21,049 nucleotides of DNA from DASRHD01 sp035499715. GTDB taxonomy: Bacteria; Verrucomicrobiota; Verrucomicrobiia; Opitutales; Opitutaceae. The notes below the pieces were generated by a model, which was not told where the DNA came from, ran no database searches, and saw only the letters and a program-made list of their open reading frames with translations. Within the stretch, counting starts at the first letter, position 1. Each line of letters begins with the position of its first letter. The position numbers were made by a program, and so were the translations under genes. Location: assembly GCA_035499715.1 (NCBI GenBank), contig DATJYF010000305.1, forward strand, positions 1 to 21,049, in the 5' to 3' direction. Of this stretch, positions 13,999-20,287 are shown in pieces.

Positions 13999-15543
13999 TC
14001 AGCTGGTTTCTTTTTTCCGCGCGCGGCTGCGGCCGGATTTTTTTCCGCCCTCGCCGCCCGGTTTGTCCGCGAACTTCGAGGCCTTGGCGTTGAGCCAGAG
14101 CTCATCCTTGGCGTTTTTGTTCAGCCAGAAAATTTCCGCGGCGTGCCCGACGAAGGCCGGTTTTTCGCGCGGCTTTTCCGGGACCTTCAAGCCGGCGGCG
14201 GTGAGCGCGGCGAGAAATTCCTCCGGCGTCTTGCCGAGCTCCTCGGCCAGGCGGTCGACCTTGCCGGCGATCGCACCCGTTTTGGTTTCCTTCAGCAGCA
14301 GGCGGACCGCGGAGAGCGTTGCATTTTCCGGCGCGGCCGGCGGCAGTGCGGACGCATCGGCGGCGAGCGGCAGCTCGGGCTGTTTGTCCGCGGCGGTTCC
14401 GCCGGCCGGCGGCGGGCTTTCGCTGCCGGCGCCCGGCTCCCTCTCCTCCGCCTTTTCGCGAGCGTTGATCCAGGTCTGGCCGCGGCCGTCCTTGTTGAGC
14501 CAGTAAACAAAGCCGCCGAGCTCGATTTGCGGCGCCTTTTCCCCGCCGCCGTTGGCCAGCTGCAGGCCGAGCGGCGCCAGCGCCGCCTGCAAATCGTCCT
14601 CGCGGCATTTCATGGCGCGGGAAAGAAAACCCAGGCTGCCGGACCAGCCGCCGCGACTCCGGCGCATGATCGGACGCAGCCTGTCGAGCAACTCCAGGCC
14701 CTGCGGCAGCGGCGCCGGCGGTTCGGGCTTCGTGTCCGGCATTTCCGCCGCGCCGCCGGCGGCGGGAACCTCGCCCGCTTCCGGGCTCCGGGGCGCGGGA
14801 TCTTCCGCCGGCTCGGCCCCGACGCGGGTGGCCTGGACCACGCGGAAAACCGGCCGCGGTTTCTCGCGGGTGTTGATGAAAAGCTGCTTCTGGCGGTTGA
14901 TGTTCACCCAGTAGAGATCGCCGTCGTATTCGACGTAGGCCGGCGGCTCGCTTTCGGCGGCCGGAATCGTGAGGCCGCACTCCTTCAGCGCGCCGAGGAG
15001 GTCGTTTTCGAGCATGTCGAATTTTTTCACCAGGTACTCGAGGCTCACGCTCAAGCCGGGCCCGCGCTGGTTGCGGCGCATGTGCGGCCGGATGGCGTCG
15101 AAAAAGGTCGGCAGCTCCTCCTCCTCCGGCACGTCAAGGATCTCCTCCTCCTCCGACGCGGTCGGGTCGAGGTCGCGCTCGGTGTCGCGCGGCCGGCGGA
15201 AGGTGTCGTCGTGATGCGGCTTGTCGCCGGTTTCGGCGGCGCCGGCCTCGGCCGGCTCGGCGGCGGAGGCGCCGGTCGCGGCCTTGAACTTGGCCTCAAA
15301 CTCGGCGCGCAATTTCTCCGCCTCGGTGCGCGCGGCCGCGGCGGCCGCGTCCTCCAGCGTCCAGTCGCGCTGGGTCGGACGCCGCGCCAGCCCGGAAAAG
15401 GCGAGCACATTGTCCGGCTGCGTGCGAAATTCGATGATTTCCCACTCCTCCTTGCCGAGGTCGTTGAGAAATTTTTCCAGCAGCGCAGGCGTGGCGAAAC
15501 CGCCCTTGCCGCTGGTGATGACTTTGTATTCCCAGAGGGCCAT
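13999..15543 (-). CDS. DUF4177-like protein with three tandem copies of an unnamed ~80-residue domain
   Basis: Protein of 514 residues, apparently cytoplasmic (no signal peptide or helix). Residues 1-50 (ALWEYKVITSG...EEWEIIEFRTQPDN) resemble DUF4177. Residues 62-90 are an Ala/Glu/Lys-rich helical segment and 91-143 an acidic linker (SEEEEILDVPEEEELP). Three repeats follow: A 144-228, B 282-364, C about 407-488. Each has a leading helix (FFDAIRPHMRR, LLDRLRPIMRR, LSAVRLLLKET), a middle helical part ending in GL, and a beta-like end, DLYWVNINRQKQLFINTREK in A. The same end reads YWLNKDGRGQTWINAREK in B and FWLNKNAKDELWLNAKA in C. Acidic/Pro linkers separate them, and the tail is basic (KSGRSRARKKETS). 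The shape recalls winged-helix modules, suggesting nucleic-acid or protein binding; this is inference. The ATG at 15543 is set by the DUF4177-like start; the open frame above it is rejected. Function unknown. Confidence 0.85.
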   Translation of the reverse strand: MALWEYKVITSGKGGFATPALLEKFLNDLGKEEWEIIEFRTQPDNVLAFSGLARRPTQRDWTLEDAAAAAARTEAEKLRAEFEAKFKAATGASAAEPAEAGAAETGDKPHHDDTFRRPRDTERDLDPTASEEEEILDVPEEEELPTFFDAIRPHMRRNQRGPGLSVSLEYLVKKFDMLENDLLGALKECGLTIPAAESEPPAYVEYDGDLYWVNINRQKQLFINTREKPRPVFRVVQATRVGAEPAEDPAPRSPEAGEVPAAGGAAEMPDTKPEPPAPLPQGLELLDRLRPIMRRSRGGWSGSLGFLSRAMKCREDDLQAALAPLGLQLANGGGEKAPQIELGGFVYWLNKDGRGQTWINAREKAEEREPGAGSESPPPAGGTAADKQPELPLAADASALPPAAPENATLSAVRLLLKETKTGAIAGKVDRLAEELGKTPEEFLAALTAAGLKVPEKPREKPAFVGHAAEIFWLNKNAKDELWLNAKASKFADKPGGEGGKKSGRSRARKKETS

Positions 15544-15639
15544 AAATTTTGGTGCGTAACCGCCAAGGCATCCCACAGGCCCGCCCCCTTGCCGAGACAA
15601 TTCTTGCGGCCCGCGGGCAATTTGCCAACTTGCACCGCC

Positions 15640-16047
15640 ATGATCATGAAATATCTCTTCGCCTTTTCCGCCGCCGGCCTGGCGGCCGGATTGTGCGCCG
15701 ATCCCGCCTCCGTTCCGCTCAGCAAGACCAAGGGCGCAAAGCTCTACGCGCAAAGCTGCGCCTCCTGTCACATGGCGGACGGCGCCGGCATTCCCGGCGT
15801 CCAGCCCGGGATCGCGGGCAGCCCGGTTGCCGCCGGTGACGCCGCCACCGTGATCAAGCTGATTTTGCAAGGCCCCGCGGCGGTCCTGCCGCCGCCCCGT
15901 CCGCATTATGATAATGAGATGCCGGCCTTCGTGAACTGGAGCGATGCCGATGTCGCGGCCGTGTCCACCTACATCCGGCAAAAATTCGCCCACGGGGCCT
16001 CGGTCGTCACACCGGAAGAAGTGGCCGCGGTGCGCGCCGCCAAGTGA
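15640..16047 (+). CDS. Small periplasmic class-I c-type cytochrome
   Basis: A 135-residue exported monoheme cytochrome c. A signal peptide (MIMKYLFAFSAAGLAAGLCA) is followed by the haem site C40-A-S-C43-H44. The likely distal ligand is M94 in DNEMPAF, the usual spacing and motif for cytochromes such as the CytC_CBB3/Cytochrom_C class. The end has WSDADVAAVSTYIRQKF, the typical last helix. It should carry electrons in the periplasm, for example to an oxidase. ATG at 15640 (or 15646) is chosen for the signal peptide; an open frame far upstream lies antisense to the triple-repeat gene and is not coding. No oxidase gene is nearby, so its partner is unknown. It is divergent from the triple-repeat gene across 96 bases in which I see no clear promoter. 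Confidence 0.9.
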   Translation: MIMKYLFAFSAAGLAAGLCADPASVPLSKTKGAKLYAQSCASCHMADGAGIPGVQPGIAGSPVAAGDAATVIKLILQGPAAVLPPPRPHYDNEMPAFVNWSDADVAAVSTYIRQKFAHGASVVTPEEVAAVRAAK

Positions 16048-16113
16048 CGCGGCTTCGCGCCCGCGCCGGATTTTTCGTGCCTGTGCCCGCCTTCGGTCGA
16101 TTCCCGCCTGCGC

Positions 16114-16827
16114 ATGCCGCGCCTTGACCAGCTTCTGGCCGGCCTCGGCTATGGTTCGCGCCGCGAGGTACGCGACCTCATCGCCGCCGGCCGCGTGACC
16201 GTGCGTGGCGCGCCGGCGGATGACGCCGGCGGAAAAATTCCTGCGTCCGAGGTGCGCGTGGACGGCGAGCTGCTCGATCATCCCGAAGGCCTCCTGCTCC
16301 TGCTCCACAAGCCCGCCGGCCTCGTCTGCTCGCACGATGGACGCGAAGGCCCGAGCGTTTATGACCTGCTGCCGCCGCGCTGGCAGGCGCGCCATCCGCC
16401 TGTGACCAGCATCGGCCGGCTCGACAAGGAGACGACCGGGTTGCTGCTGCTCACCGATCAAAGCGCGCTCGTCCACCGCCTCACCTCGCCCAAGCACAAG
16501 GTGCCGAAAATTTACGCGGCCGGGCTCGATCGCGCGGTGCCGCCGGCGCGGGCGGCGGAAATTGCCGCGGTTTTCGCCAGCGGCGCGCTGGTCCTGCCGG
16601 ACGAGAGCAAGCCCTGCTCGCCGGCGGAATTGCGCTGGCGCGACGCGCGCACCGCCGAGCTCGCCCTCACGGAAGGACGCTATCATCAGGTCCGGCGCAT
16701 GTTCGCAAGCCAGGGCTGCACCGTGGTGACCTTGCACCGCGAACGCTTCGGCCCGCTCGAGCTCGGCGGCCTCGCCGCCGGCGACTGGCGCGAGCTGCCG
16801 CTGGATGTTTTTGCCGCGGCGGAATGA
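16114..16827 (+). CDS. RsuA/RluB/E/F-family rRNA pseudouridine synthase
   Basis: Isomerises a specific uridine of rRNA to pseudouridine. The 237-residue protein has an N-terminal S4 RNA-binding domain (1-45, MPRLDQLLAGLGYGSRREVR and the RVTVRG strand). The catalytic domain follows, with D104 in SIGRLDKETTGLLLLT, then KIYAAGL and the family end GRYHQVRRMFASQGC with LHRERFGPL. Best fit is RsuA (16S U516) because of length and the EGRYHQVRRMFA block, but RluE or RluF-type 23S enzymes cannot be excluded. ATG at 16114 begins the S4 domain directly; there is no SD. It follows the cytochrome gene by 66 bases in the same direction. Family firm, exact target position uncertain. Confidence 0.9.
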   Translation: MPRLDQLLAGLGYGSRREVRDLIAAGRVTVRGAPADDAGGKIPASEVRVDGELLDHPEGLLLLLHKPAGLVCSHDGREGPSVYDLLPPRWQARHPPVTSIGRLDKETTGLLLLTDQSALVHRLTSPKHKVPKIYAAGLDRAVPPARAAEIAAVFASGALVLPDESKPCSPAELRWRDARTAELALTEGRYHQVRRMFASQGCTVVTLHRERFGPLELGGLAAGDWRELPLDVFAAAE

Positions 16828-16849
16828 ACGGGCCGCGGGAAAACGGAGG

Positions 16850-16869
16850 ATCAACCCGGCCCGGTTGAT
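16850..16869 (+). other. Hairpin after the pseudouridine synthase gene
   Basis: ATCAACC (16850-16856) pairs with GGTTGAT (16863-16869) around a 6-nt GC loop, 22 bases after the stop. There is no T-run, so it is at most a weak terminator or mRNA-end structure between this gene and the leader-peptide promoter. Confidence 0.4.
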
Positions 16870-16895
16870 GAAAACCGCCGGCGCGACGCGAAACC

Positions 16896-16929
16896 TTGAC
16901 AGGCGGCGCGCGTCCGGCTTTGCTACAGT
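16896..16929 (+). promoter_or_regulatory. Promoter of the leader-peptide/attenuator transcript
   Basis: A perfect -35 TTGACA (16896-16901) is followed at 17 bases by TTTGCT (16919-16924). Overlapping it is the extended -10 TGC-TACAGT (16921-16929), which could act without the -35 because their 22-base spacing is too long. Either choice places transcription start within about 5 bases of the leader ATG at 16936. The 5' UTR is therefore absent or tiny, and the ribosome starts on the leader peptide at once. Confidence 0.55.
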
Positions 16930-16935
16930 CATCTC

Positions 16936-17034
16936 ATGAACCTCGCCGGCAAAATGCTTCGCGGCTGCCTCCACGGCTCAAAATCCTCCGTGGTCGCCGT
17001 CGTCGTCATTTCCCGCCCACCGCGAGGGGAGTGA
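16936..17034 (+). CDS. Leader peptide of a ribosome-mediated attenuator (Val/Ile-rich)
   Basis: A 32-codon ORF, too short for ordinary gene calling, that ends SSVVAVVVISRPPRGE followed by TGA. The run V-V-A-V-V-V-I (codons 19-25: five valines and one isoleucine) is typical of leader peptides controlling branched-chain amino-acid genes such as ilvB. Slow ribosomes at these codons would decide which RNA hairpin forms. The stop lies 15 bases before an intrinsic terminator whose left arm can instead pair with the end of this ORF (17020-17029). A further hairpin, CCACGG (16971-16976) with CCGTGG (16988-16993), lies inside the ORF just before and into the valine run. ATG is at or next to the predicted transcript start; no SD. 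The RPPR end could also stall ribosomes. The regulatory design is well supported; the effector (Val/Ile shortage or an antibiotic) is inferred. Confidence 0.72.
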   Translation: MNLAGKMLRGCLHGSKSSVVAVVVISRPPRGE

Positions 17035-17057
17035 GTCCCATCACTTTGCCCCTCCGG
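17020..17057 (+). promoter_or_regulatory. Antiterminator pairing that competes with the attenuator terminator
   Basis: CCG-C-GAGGGG (17020-17029) can pair with CCCCTC-CGG (17049-17057): nine base pairs with one bulged C. This would consume eight bases (17050-17057) of the terminator's left arm. A ribosome halted at the valine codons would leave 17020-17029 free and favour this form. A ribosome finishing the leader would cover it and let the terminator fold. Confidence 0.6.
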
Positions 17058-17077
17058 TGCCCACCGGAGGGTTTTTT
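17050..17077 (+). terminator. Intrinsic terminator (attenuator) after the leader peptide
   Basis: CCCTCCGGTG (17050-17059) pairs perfectly with CACCGGAGGG (17062-17071), immediately followed by six T (17072-17077). This is the strongest terminator in the window. It sits between the leader peptide and the ORF at 17127, so it should stop most transcripts unless the antiterminator forms. Confidence 0.9.
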
Positions 17078-17126
17078 ATATCCCACCGGTGAAGTAGCGG
17101 AGACGGGCAACCAACCCGTCATCACC

Positions 17127-17384
17127 ATGAATTACAGCCGCCATTATTCACCTCCCGGTCGGGCCCCTCGCCCGCCGTTCTTGTCTGCGTTTGGAAATCT
17201 GCCGCCGTTTCTGCAGGAATCCGGCAGCACCGCCAGCCATGATCTGCTCGTGCTCAATGCGCGGCCCGATCTCACGCTGAACGCCCGCGAGGCGGCGTCC
17301 GAGGAGGATGACGATCCGGCTTTCGAGGAAGTCCGCTCGACCACGGCGTTTCTCCAGCGCTGCTTTGCCGGCTTTCAAATCTGA
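17127..17384 (+). CDS. Unrecognised 86-residue protein downstream of the attenuator
   Basis: I do not recognise this protein. From ATG 17127 it reads MNYSRHYSPPGRAPRPPFLS at the N-terminus (basic, proline-rich). A middle part with FGNLPPFLQ and LLVLNARPDLTLNAREA follows, then the acidic stretch SEEDDDPAFEEV and the end TTAFLQRCFAGFQI. There is no signal peptide or membrane helix. It could be a small regulatory or adaptor protein, or the remnant of a larger gene. The start is supported only by position after the terminator. A hairpin GACGGG/CCCGTC (17102-17107 with 17115-17120) lies 6 bases before the ATG where an SD would be, and no SD is visible. The frame is open further upstream, but that part crosses the leader and terminator. 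It is the only gene between the attenuator and the efflux operon, so it is the attenuator's direct target if real. Confidence 0.5.
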   Translation: MNYSRHYSPPGRAPRPPFLSAFGNLPPFLQESGSTASHDLLVLNARPDLTLNAREAASEEDDDPAFEEVRSTTAFLQRCFAGFQI

Positions 17385-17424
17385 CCGCCGCGTTTTCGCC
17401 GCGCGTCAGCCGGAAGCCGTCCCT

Positions 17425-17440
17425 GCCCGCTCTGGCGGGC
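17425..17440 (+). other. GC hairpin after the 86-residue ORF
   Basis: GCCCGC (17425-17430) pairs with GCGGGC (17435-17440) around TCTG, 41 bases after the stop. No T-run follows. It may mark the end of the upstream transcript before the efflux promoter region. Low confidence in function. Confidence 0.4.
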
Positions 17441-17495
17441 CCCGGGCGGATTTCGGCACCGGCCGTTTGCCTTCGCGCCGCAGGCTCGTTTGTTT

Positions 17496-17513
17496 TAATT
17501 AGGCACCTAATTA
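17496..17513. promoter_or_regulatory. MarR/SlyA-type operator 1 upstream of the efflux operon
   Basis: TAATTAGGCACCTAATTA is palindromic except for its central two bases (8-bp arms). Its core TTAG-GCAC-CTAA matches the TTAG-N4-CTAA core of SlyA-box operators (TTAGCAAGCTAA). It is AT-rich in a GC-rich setting and overlaps a possible -10 (TTTAAT, 17494-17499). A bound MarR-family repressor would block the emrA promoter. Confidence 0.7.
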
Positions 17514-17544
17514 TTTCCTTGCCAGCGGGGCGAAAGCCTAGATG

Positions 17545-17558
17545 GTTAGCCTCCTAAC
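17545..17558. promoter_or_regulatory. MarR/SlyA-type operator 2 just before the emrA start
   Basis: GTTAG-CCTC-CTAAC is a 5-bp-arm inverted repeat with the same TTAG-N4-CTAA core as operator 1. The two centres are 47 bp apart. It ends 10 bases before the ATG at 17569, so it would lie in the 5' UTR or promoter and argues against the earlier in-frame ATG at 17542. Confidence 0.62.
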
Positions 17559-17568
17559 TAATTCTTCC

Positions 17569-18663
17569 ATGACTCCTCCCGCCACCGCCAACGCTCCGTC
17601 CGCCCCGGAGCCGCCCGCCGCCCATTCCGCGCCGGCGCCCGCACACAAGCGGGCTCCGTCCCATTCCGCCCGGAACGGCCGGTCGCGCAAAATTGTTTTC
17701 GGCGTCCTCGCCACTCTGGCCGTTGGCACGGGGGTCTTCTTCGGCCTCCGGCATCTGCGCTATGCCCTCACCCATGAGGACACCGACGACGCCCAGGTGC
17801 AGGGCCACATCAGCCCCGTGCTGCCGCGCGTGTCCGGTTATGTCGCCCGGGTGCTGGTGAACGACAATCAGCGCGTCGCCGCCGGCCAGCCGCTGGTGGA
17901 GATCGATCCCGCCGAGCTTGATCTGCGCATCGCCGGCGCCGAGGCCGCGCGGCAAAACGCCGGGGCCGCGCTGGCCAACGCCCGCGCCGCCGCGGAGGTC
18001 GCCGCCGCCAACGTCGAAACCGCGCGTGTCCTGCGCGACAAGACCGCCGACGATCTCGCCCGCGACAAAAAACTTTTTGCCGGCAATGCCATCACCGACC
18101 GTCAGCTGGCCGATTCACAGGCCGCGGCCGACCAGGCCGCCGCCCAGTTCGCCGCCCAGACCAAGCAGGCCGCGGCCGCACAGACCCAGGTCGGCGTCAG
18201 CGAGACCCTCGTCGGCCAGCGCCGCGCCGAGCTCGATCTCGCCAAGCTGCAGCGTTCCTACGCGACCGTGACCGCGCCCATCGCCGGCCTGGTCTCAATC
18301 AAGAATGTCGAGCCCGGCCAGTTCGTGCAGGCCGGTCAGACGCTGCTCGCCATCACCGACGACTCCGACGTGTGGGTCGTGGCCAATTTCAAGGAAACCC
18401 AGCTCACGGATCTCCGCGCCGGCCAGCCGGTCGAAATCACCGCCGACAGCTATCCCGACGTGGTTTTCCACGGCAAAGTCGACTCGATCGCCGGCGCCAC
18501 GGGAGCGCGCTTCGCCCTCCTGCCGCCCGACAACGCCACCGGCAACTTCGTCAAGGTCACCCAGCGCCTGCCGGTGAAAATTGTCCTGACCGATCCGCCC
18601 GATCCGGAACATCCGCTCCGCCCCGGCATGAGTGTCGAGCCTTCTGTGCGGGTGAAAAACTGA
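17569..18663 (+). CDS. emrA: EmrA/HlyD-type membrane-fusion (adaptor) protein of a tripartite efflux pump
   Basis: Periplasmic adaptor linking the DHA2 pump to the outer-membrane channel, 364 residues. It has a Pro/Ala-rich cytoplasmic start (1-35), one anchor helix (about 42-61, IVFGVLATLAVGTGVFFGL), then HEDTDDAQVQGHISPVLPRV (69-88), the EmrA hallmark. A split lipoyl domain follows, interrupted by a long Ala-rich coiled-coil hairpin (about 118-245), resuming at TVTAPIAGLVSIKNVEPGQF. The beta-barrel region has WVVANFKETQLTDLRAGQPV, also typical. ATG at 17542 is in frame but would place operator 2 inside the coding region, so 17569 is preferred; neither has an SD. The pump gene follows after 46 bases and the TolC-like gene after that, so one operon is likely. 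Likely repressed by a MarR-family protein through the two palindromes upstream. Confidence 0.9.
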   Translation: MTPPATANAPSAPEPPAAHSAPAPAHKRAPSHSARNGRSRKIVFGVLATLAVGTGVFFGLRHLRYALTHEDTDDAQVQGHISPVLPRVSGYVARVLVNDNQRVAAGQPLVEIDPAELDLRIAGAEAARQNAGAALANARAAAEVAAANVETARVLRDKTADDLARDKKLFAGNAITDRQLADSQAAADQAAAQFAAQTKQAAAAQTQVGVSETLVGQRRAELDLAKLQRSYATVTAPIAGLVSIKNVEPGQFVQAGQTLLAITDDSDVWVVANFKETQLTDLRAGQPVEITADSYPDVVFHGKVDSIAGATGARFALLPPDNATGNFVKVTQRLPVKIVLTDPPDPEHPLRPGMSVEPSVRVKN

Positions 18664-18668
18664 ACCGC

Positions 18669-18691
18669 GGGCGCGGTGCGCCGCCGCGCCC
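18669..18691 (+). other. Hairpin between the adaptor and pump genes
   Basis: GGGCGCGG (18669-18676) pairs with CCGCGCCC (18684-18691) over a 7-nt loop, with no T-run. GGAG follows at 18692-18695, a possible SD but 14 bases from the ATG. This may stabilise the emrA message or tune the ratio of adaptor to pump. Confidence 0.45.
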
Positions 18692-18709
18692 GGAGAATCA
18701 TTTTCCGCC

Positions 18710-20269
18710 ATGCCCGAACACGGCTTCCGCAAGTTCATCGTCACGCTCACGGTGATTTCCGCCGCGATCATCGAGCTCATCGACATTTCGATCGTCAACG
18801 TGGCGCTGCCCGACATGAGCGGCAACCTCGGCGCCACCATCGACGACGTGGCCTGGGTCGTGACCTCCTATGCCATCGCCAACGTCATCATCATTCCGAT
18901 GACGAGCTTTCTCGCCGCGCGCTTCGGCCGGCGGCGCTATTACATCGGCTCGATTCTGCTTTTCACCCTCGCGTCCGCGCTCTGCGGGCAGGCGCACAAC
19001 ATCTGGGAGCTGGTGGCATTCCGCTTCCTTCAGGGCATCGGCGGCGGCGCGCTGCTCTCGACCTCGCAGGCGATCCTCTTCGAGACGTTCACCATTCAGG
19101 AACGCGGCATCGCCGCGGCGCTTTTCGGCCTGGGGGTGTTCATCGGCCCGACCGTCGGCCCGACCGTCGGCGGCTGGATCATCGACAGCTATTCCTGGCG
19201 GTGGATCTTCTACATCAATCTGCCCATCGGCGCCGCCGCCGCGCTGTTGTCCTATCTCTACGTGCGCGAGCCGGCCCACGCACGCCGGGCGGACAAGATC
19301 GACTGGCCGGGCATCGGCCTGCTCGTTGCCGGGCTGGGCTCGCTGCAAACCGTGCTCGAACGCGGCGAGACCGAGGACTGGTTCTCCACCCGCTACATCG
19401 TCGTGCTCGCGGTCGTCTCCGCAATCTCGCTGGTCGCCTTCGTGGCGCATGAGCTGACCACCGAGCATCCCGTGGTCGATTTGCGCGTGCTGCGCAGCCG
19501 CTCCCTCGCGGTCTGCGCGATGCTGACGTTTGTGATGGGCTTCGTGTTGTTCGCCTCGGTGTTCATCGTGCCGGTGTTTACGCAGCGGCTGCTCGGCTTC
19601 ACCGCGCTGCAGACCGGCATGCTGTTTTTGCCCGGCGCCGCCGTGTCGGTCTTTGTCCTGCCGGCGACCGGACGCCTGCTGGCCAAAGGCATGCCGGCCC
19701 AGTATTTCGTCGTCAGCGGCTTTCTCGGCGTGACCGCGTTCACCTACAGCCTCTCGCTGCAGAATCTCAACTCCGGCGCGGACGACTTCTTCTGGCCGAT
19801 CATTCTGCGGGCCGTCGCCCTCGGCTTGATGATCGCGCCGCTGACGCAGCTCGCCGTGTCCGGCCTGCCGCCCCGCGACATCCCCCAGGGCGTGGCTCTC
19901 AACAACATGATGCGCCAGGTCGGCGGCGCGTTCGGCATCGCGCTCATGAACACCTATGTGACGGAACGGGCCGCCGTGCACCGCACCGGGCTCGTGTCGC
20001 ATCTCGTCGCCAGCGATCCCGCCACCCAGGCACGCCTGCATCAGATCACCGCCGCGCTCCAGGCCAGGGGCTTTCCCCTCCTTGCCGCCCAACACCGCGC
20101 CCTGGCCGCGCTCGACGCCATGGTCAACCAGCAGTCGGCGCTGCTCGCTTACCTGGACACTTTCAAATTCATTTCGTTCTTTTGCCTGCTTTGTCTTCCG
20201 CTCATCGTCCTCATCGGCCGGCCGAGGTCGCTGACGGTCGCAGCCGAGGCCGCCGCCAAGGCCCATTAA
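18710..20269 (+). CDS. emrB: DHA2-family (EmrB-type) 14-helix MFS drug/H+ antiporter
   Basis: Inner-membrane multidrug exporter of 519 residues, using the proton gradient. TM1 carries the DHA2 pattern IELIDISIVNVALPDMSG. Motif A is LAARFGRRR (about 63-71) and motif B lies in RFLQGIGGGALLS. The antiporter motif C region is GLGVFIGPTVGPTVGGWIID, followed by WRWIFYINLPIG, which is characteristic of EmrB. The length and hydrophobic profile fit 14 helices. The late segment PQGVALNNMMRQVGGAFGIAL is another conserved block. A long soluble loop before the last helix (about 418-480) is normal for this group. It works with the upstream adaptor and the downstream TolC-like channel to export amphipathic compounds across both membranes. 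The substrate is not predictable. Stop at 20269 and next ATG at 20288 are 18 bases apart, so co-transcription is expected. Confidence 0.93.
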   Translation: MPEHGFRKFIVTLTVISAAIIELIDISIVNVALPDMSGNLGATIDDVAWVVTSYAIANVIIIPMTSFLAARFGRRRYYIGSILLFTLASALCGQAHNIWELVAFRFLQGIGGGALLSTSQAILFETFTIQERGIAAALFGLGVFIGPTVGPTVGGWIIDSYSWRWIFYINLPIGAAAALLSYLYVREPAHARRADKIDWPGIGLLVAGLGSLQTVLERGETEDWFSTRYIVVLAVVSAISLVAFVAHELTTEHPVVDLRVLRSRSLAVCAMLTFVMGFVLFASVFIVPVFTQRLLGFTALQTGMLFLPGAAVSVFVLPATGRLLAKGMPAQYFVVSGFLGVTAFTYSLSLQNLNSGADDFFWPIILRAVALGLMIAPLTQLAVSGLPPRDIPQGVALNNMMRQVGGAFGIALMNTYVTERAAVHRTGLVSHLVASDPATQARLHQITAALQARGFPLLAAQHRALAALDAMVNQQSALLAYLDTFKFISFFCLLCLPLIVLIGRPRSLTVAAEAAAKAH

Positions 20270-20287
20270 CATCGATCCCCTTTCATC

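Noticed and set aside
14143..15639. An upstream extension of the cytochrome frame of about 500 codons
   Set aside because: It lies antisense to the triple-repeat gene and precedes a clear signal peptide at 15640.
15544..16974. An upstream extension of the triple-repeat protein frame
   Set aside because: It runs antisense to the cytochrome and pseudouridine synthase; the DUF4177-like start fixes the N-terminus at 15543.
16896..17126. An extension of the 86-residue ORF upstream through the terminator
   Set aside because: It begins at the promoter's TTG and would translate through the leader region and terminator in another frame, which is not plausible.
16936..17126. A metabolite riboswitch in the leader
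   Set aside because: The structure is fully explained by a leader peptide, antiterminator and terminator; no aptamer-like conserved core was recognised.
17542..17568. An earlier in-frame ATG for emrA
   Set aside because: It would place the second MarR-like palindrome inside the coding sequence and add nothing typical of EmrA; kept only as an alternative.
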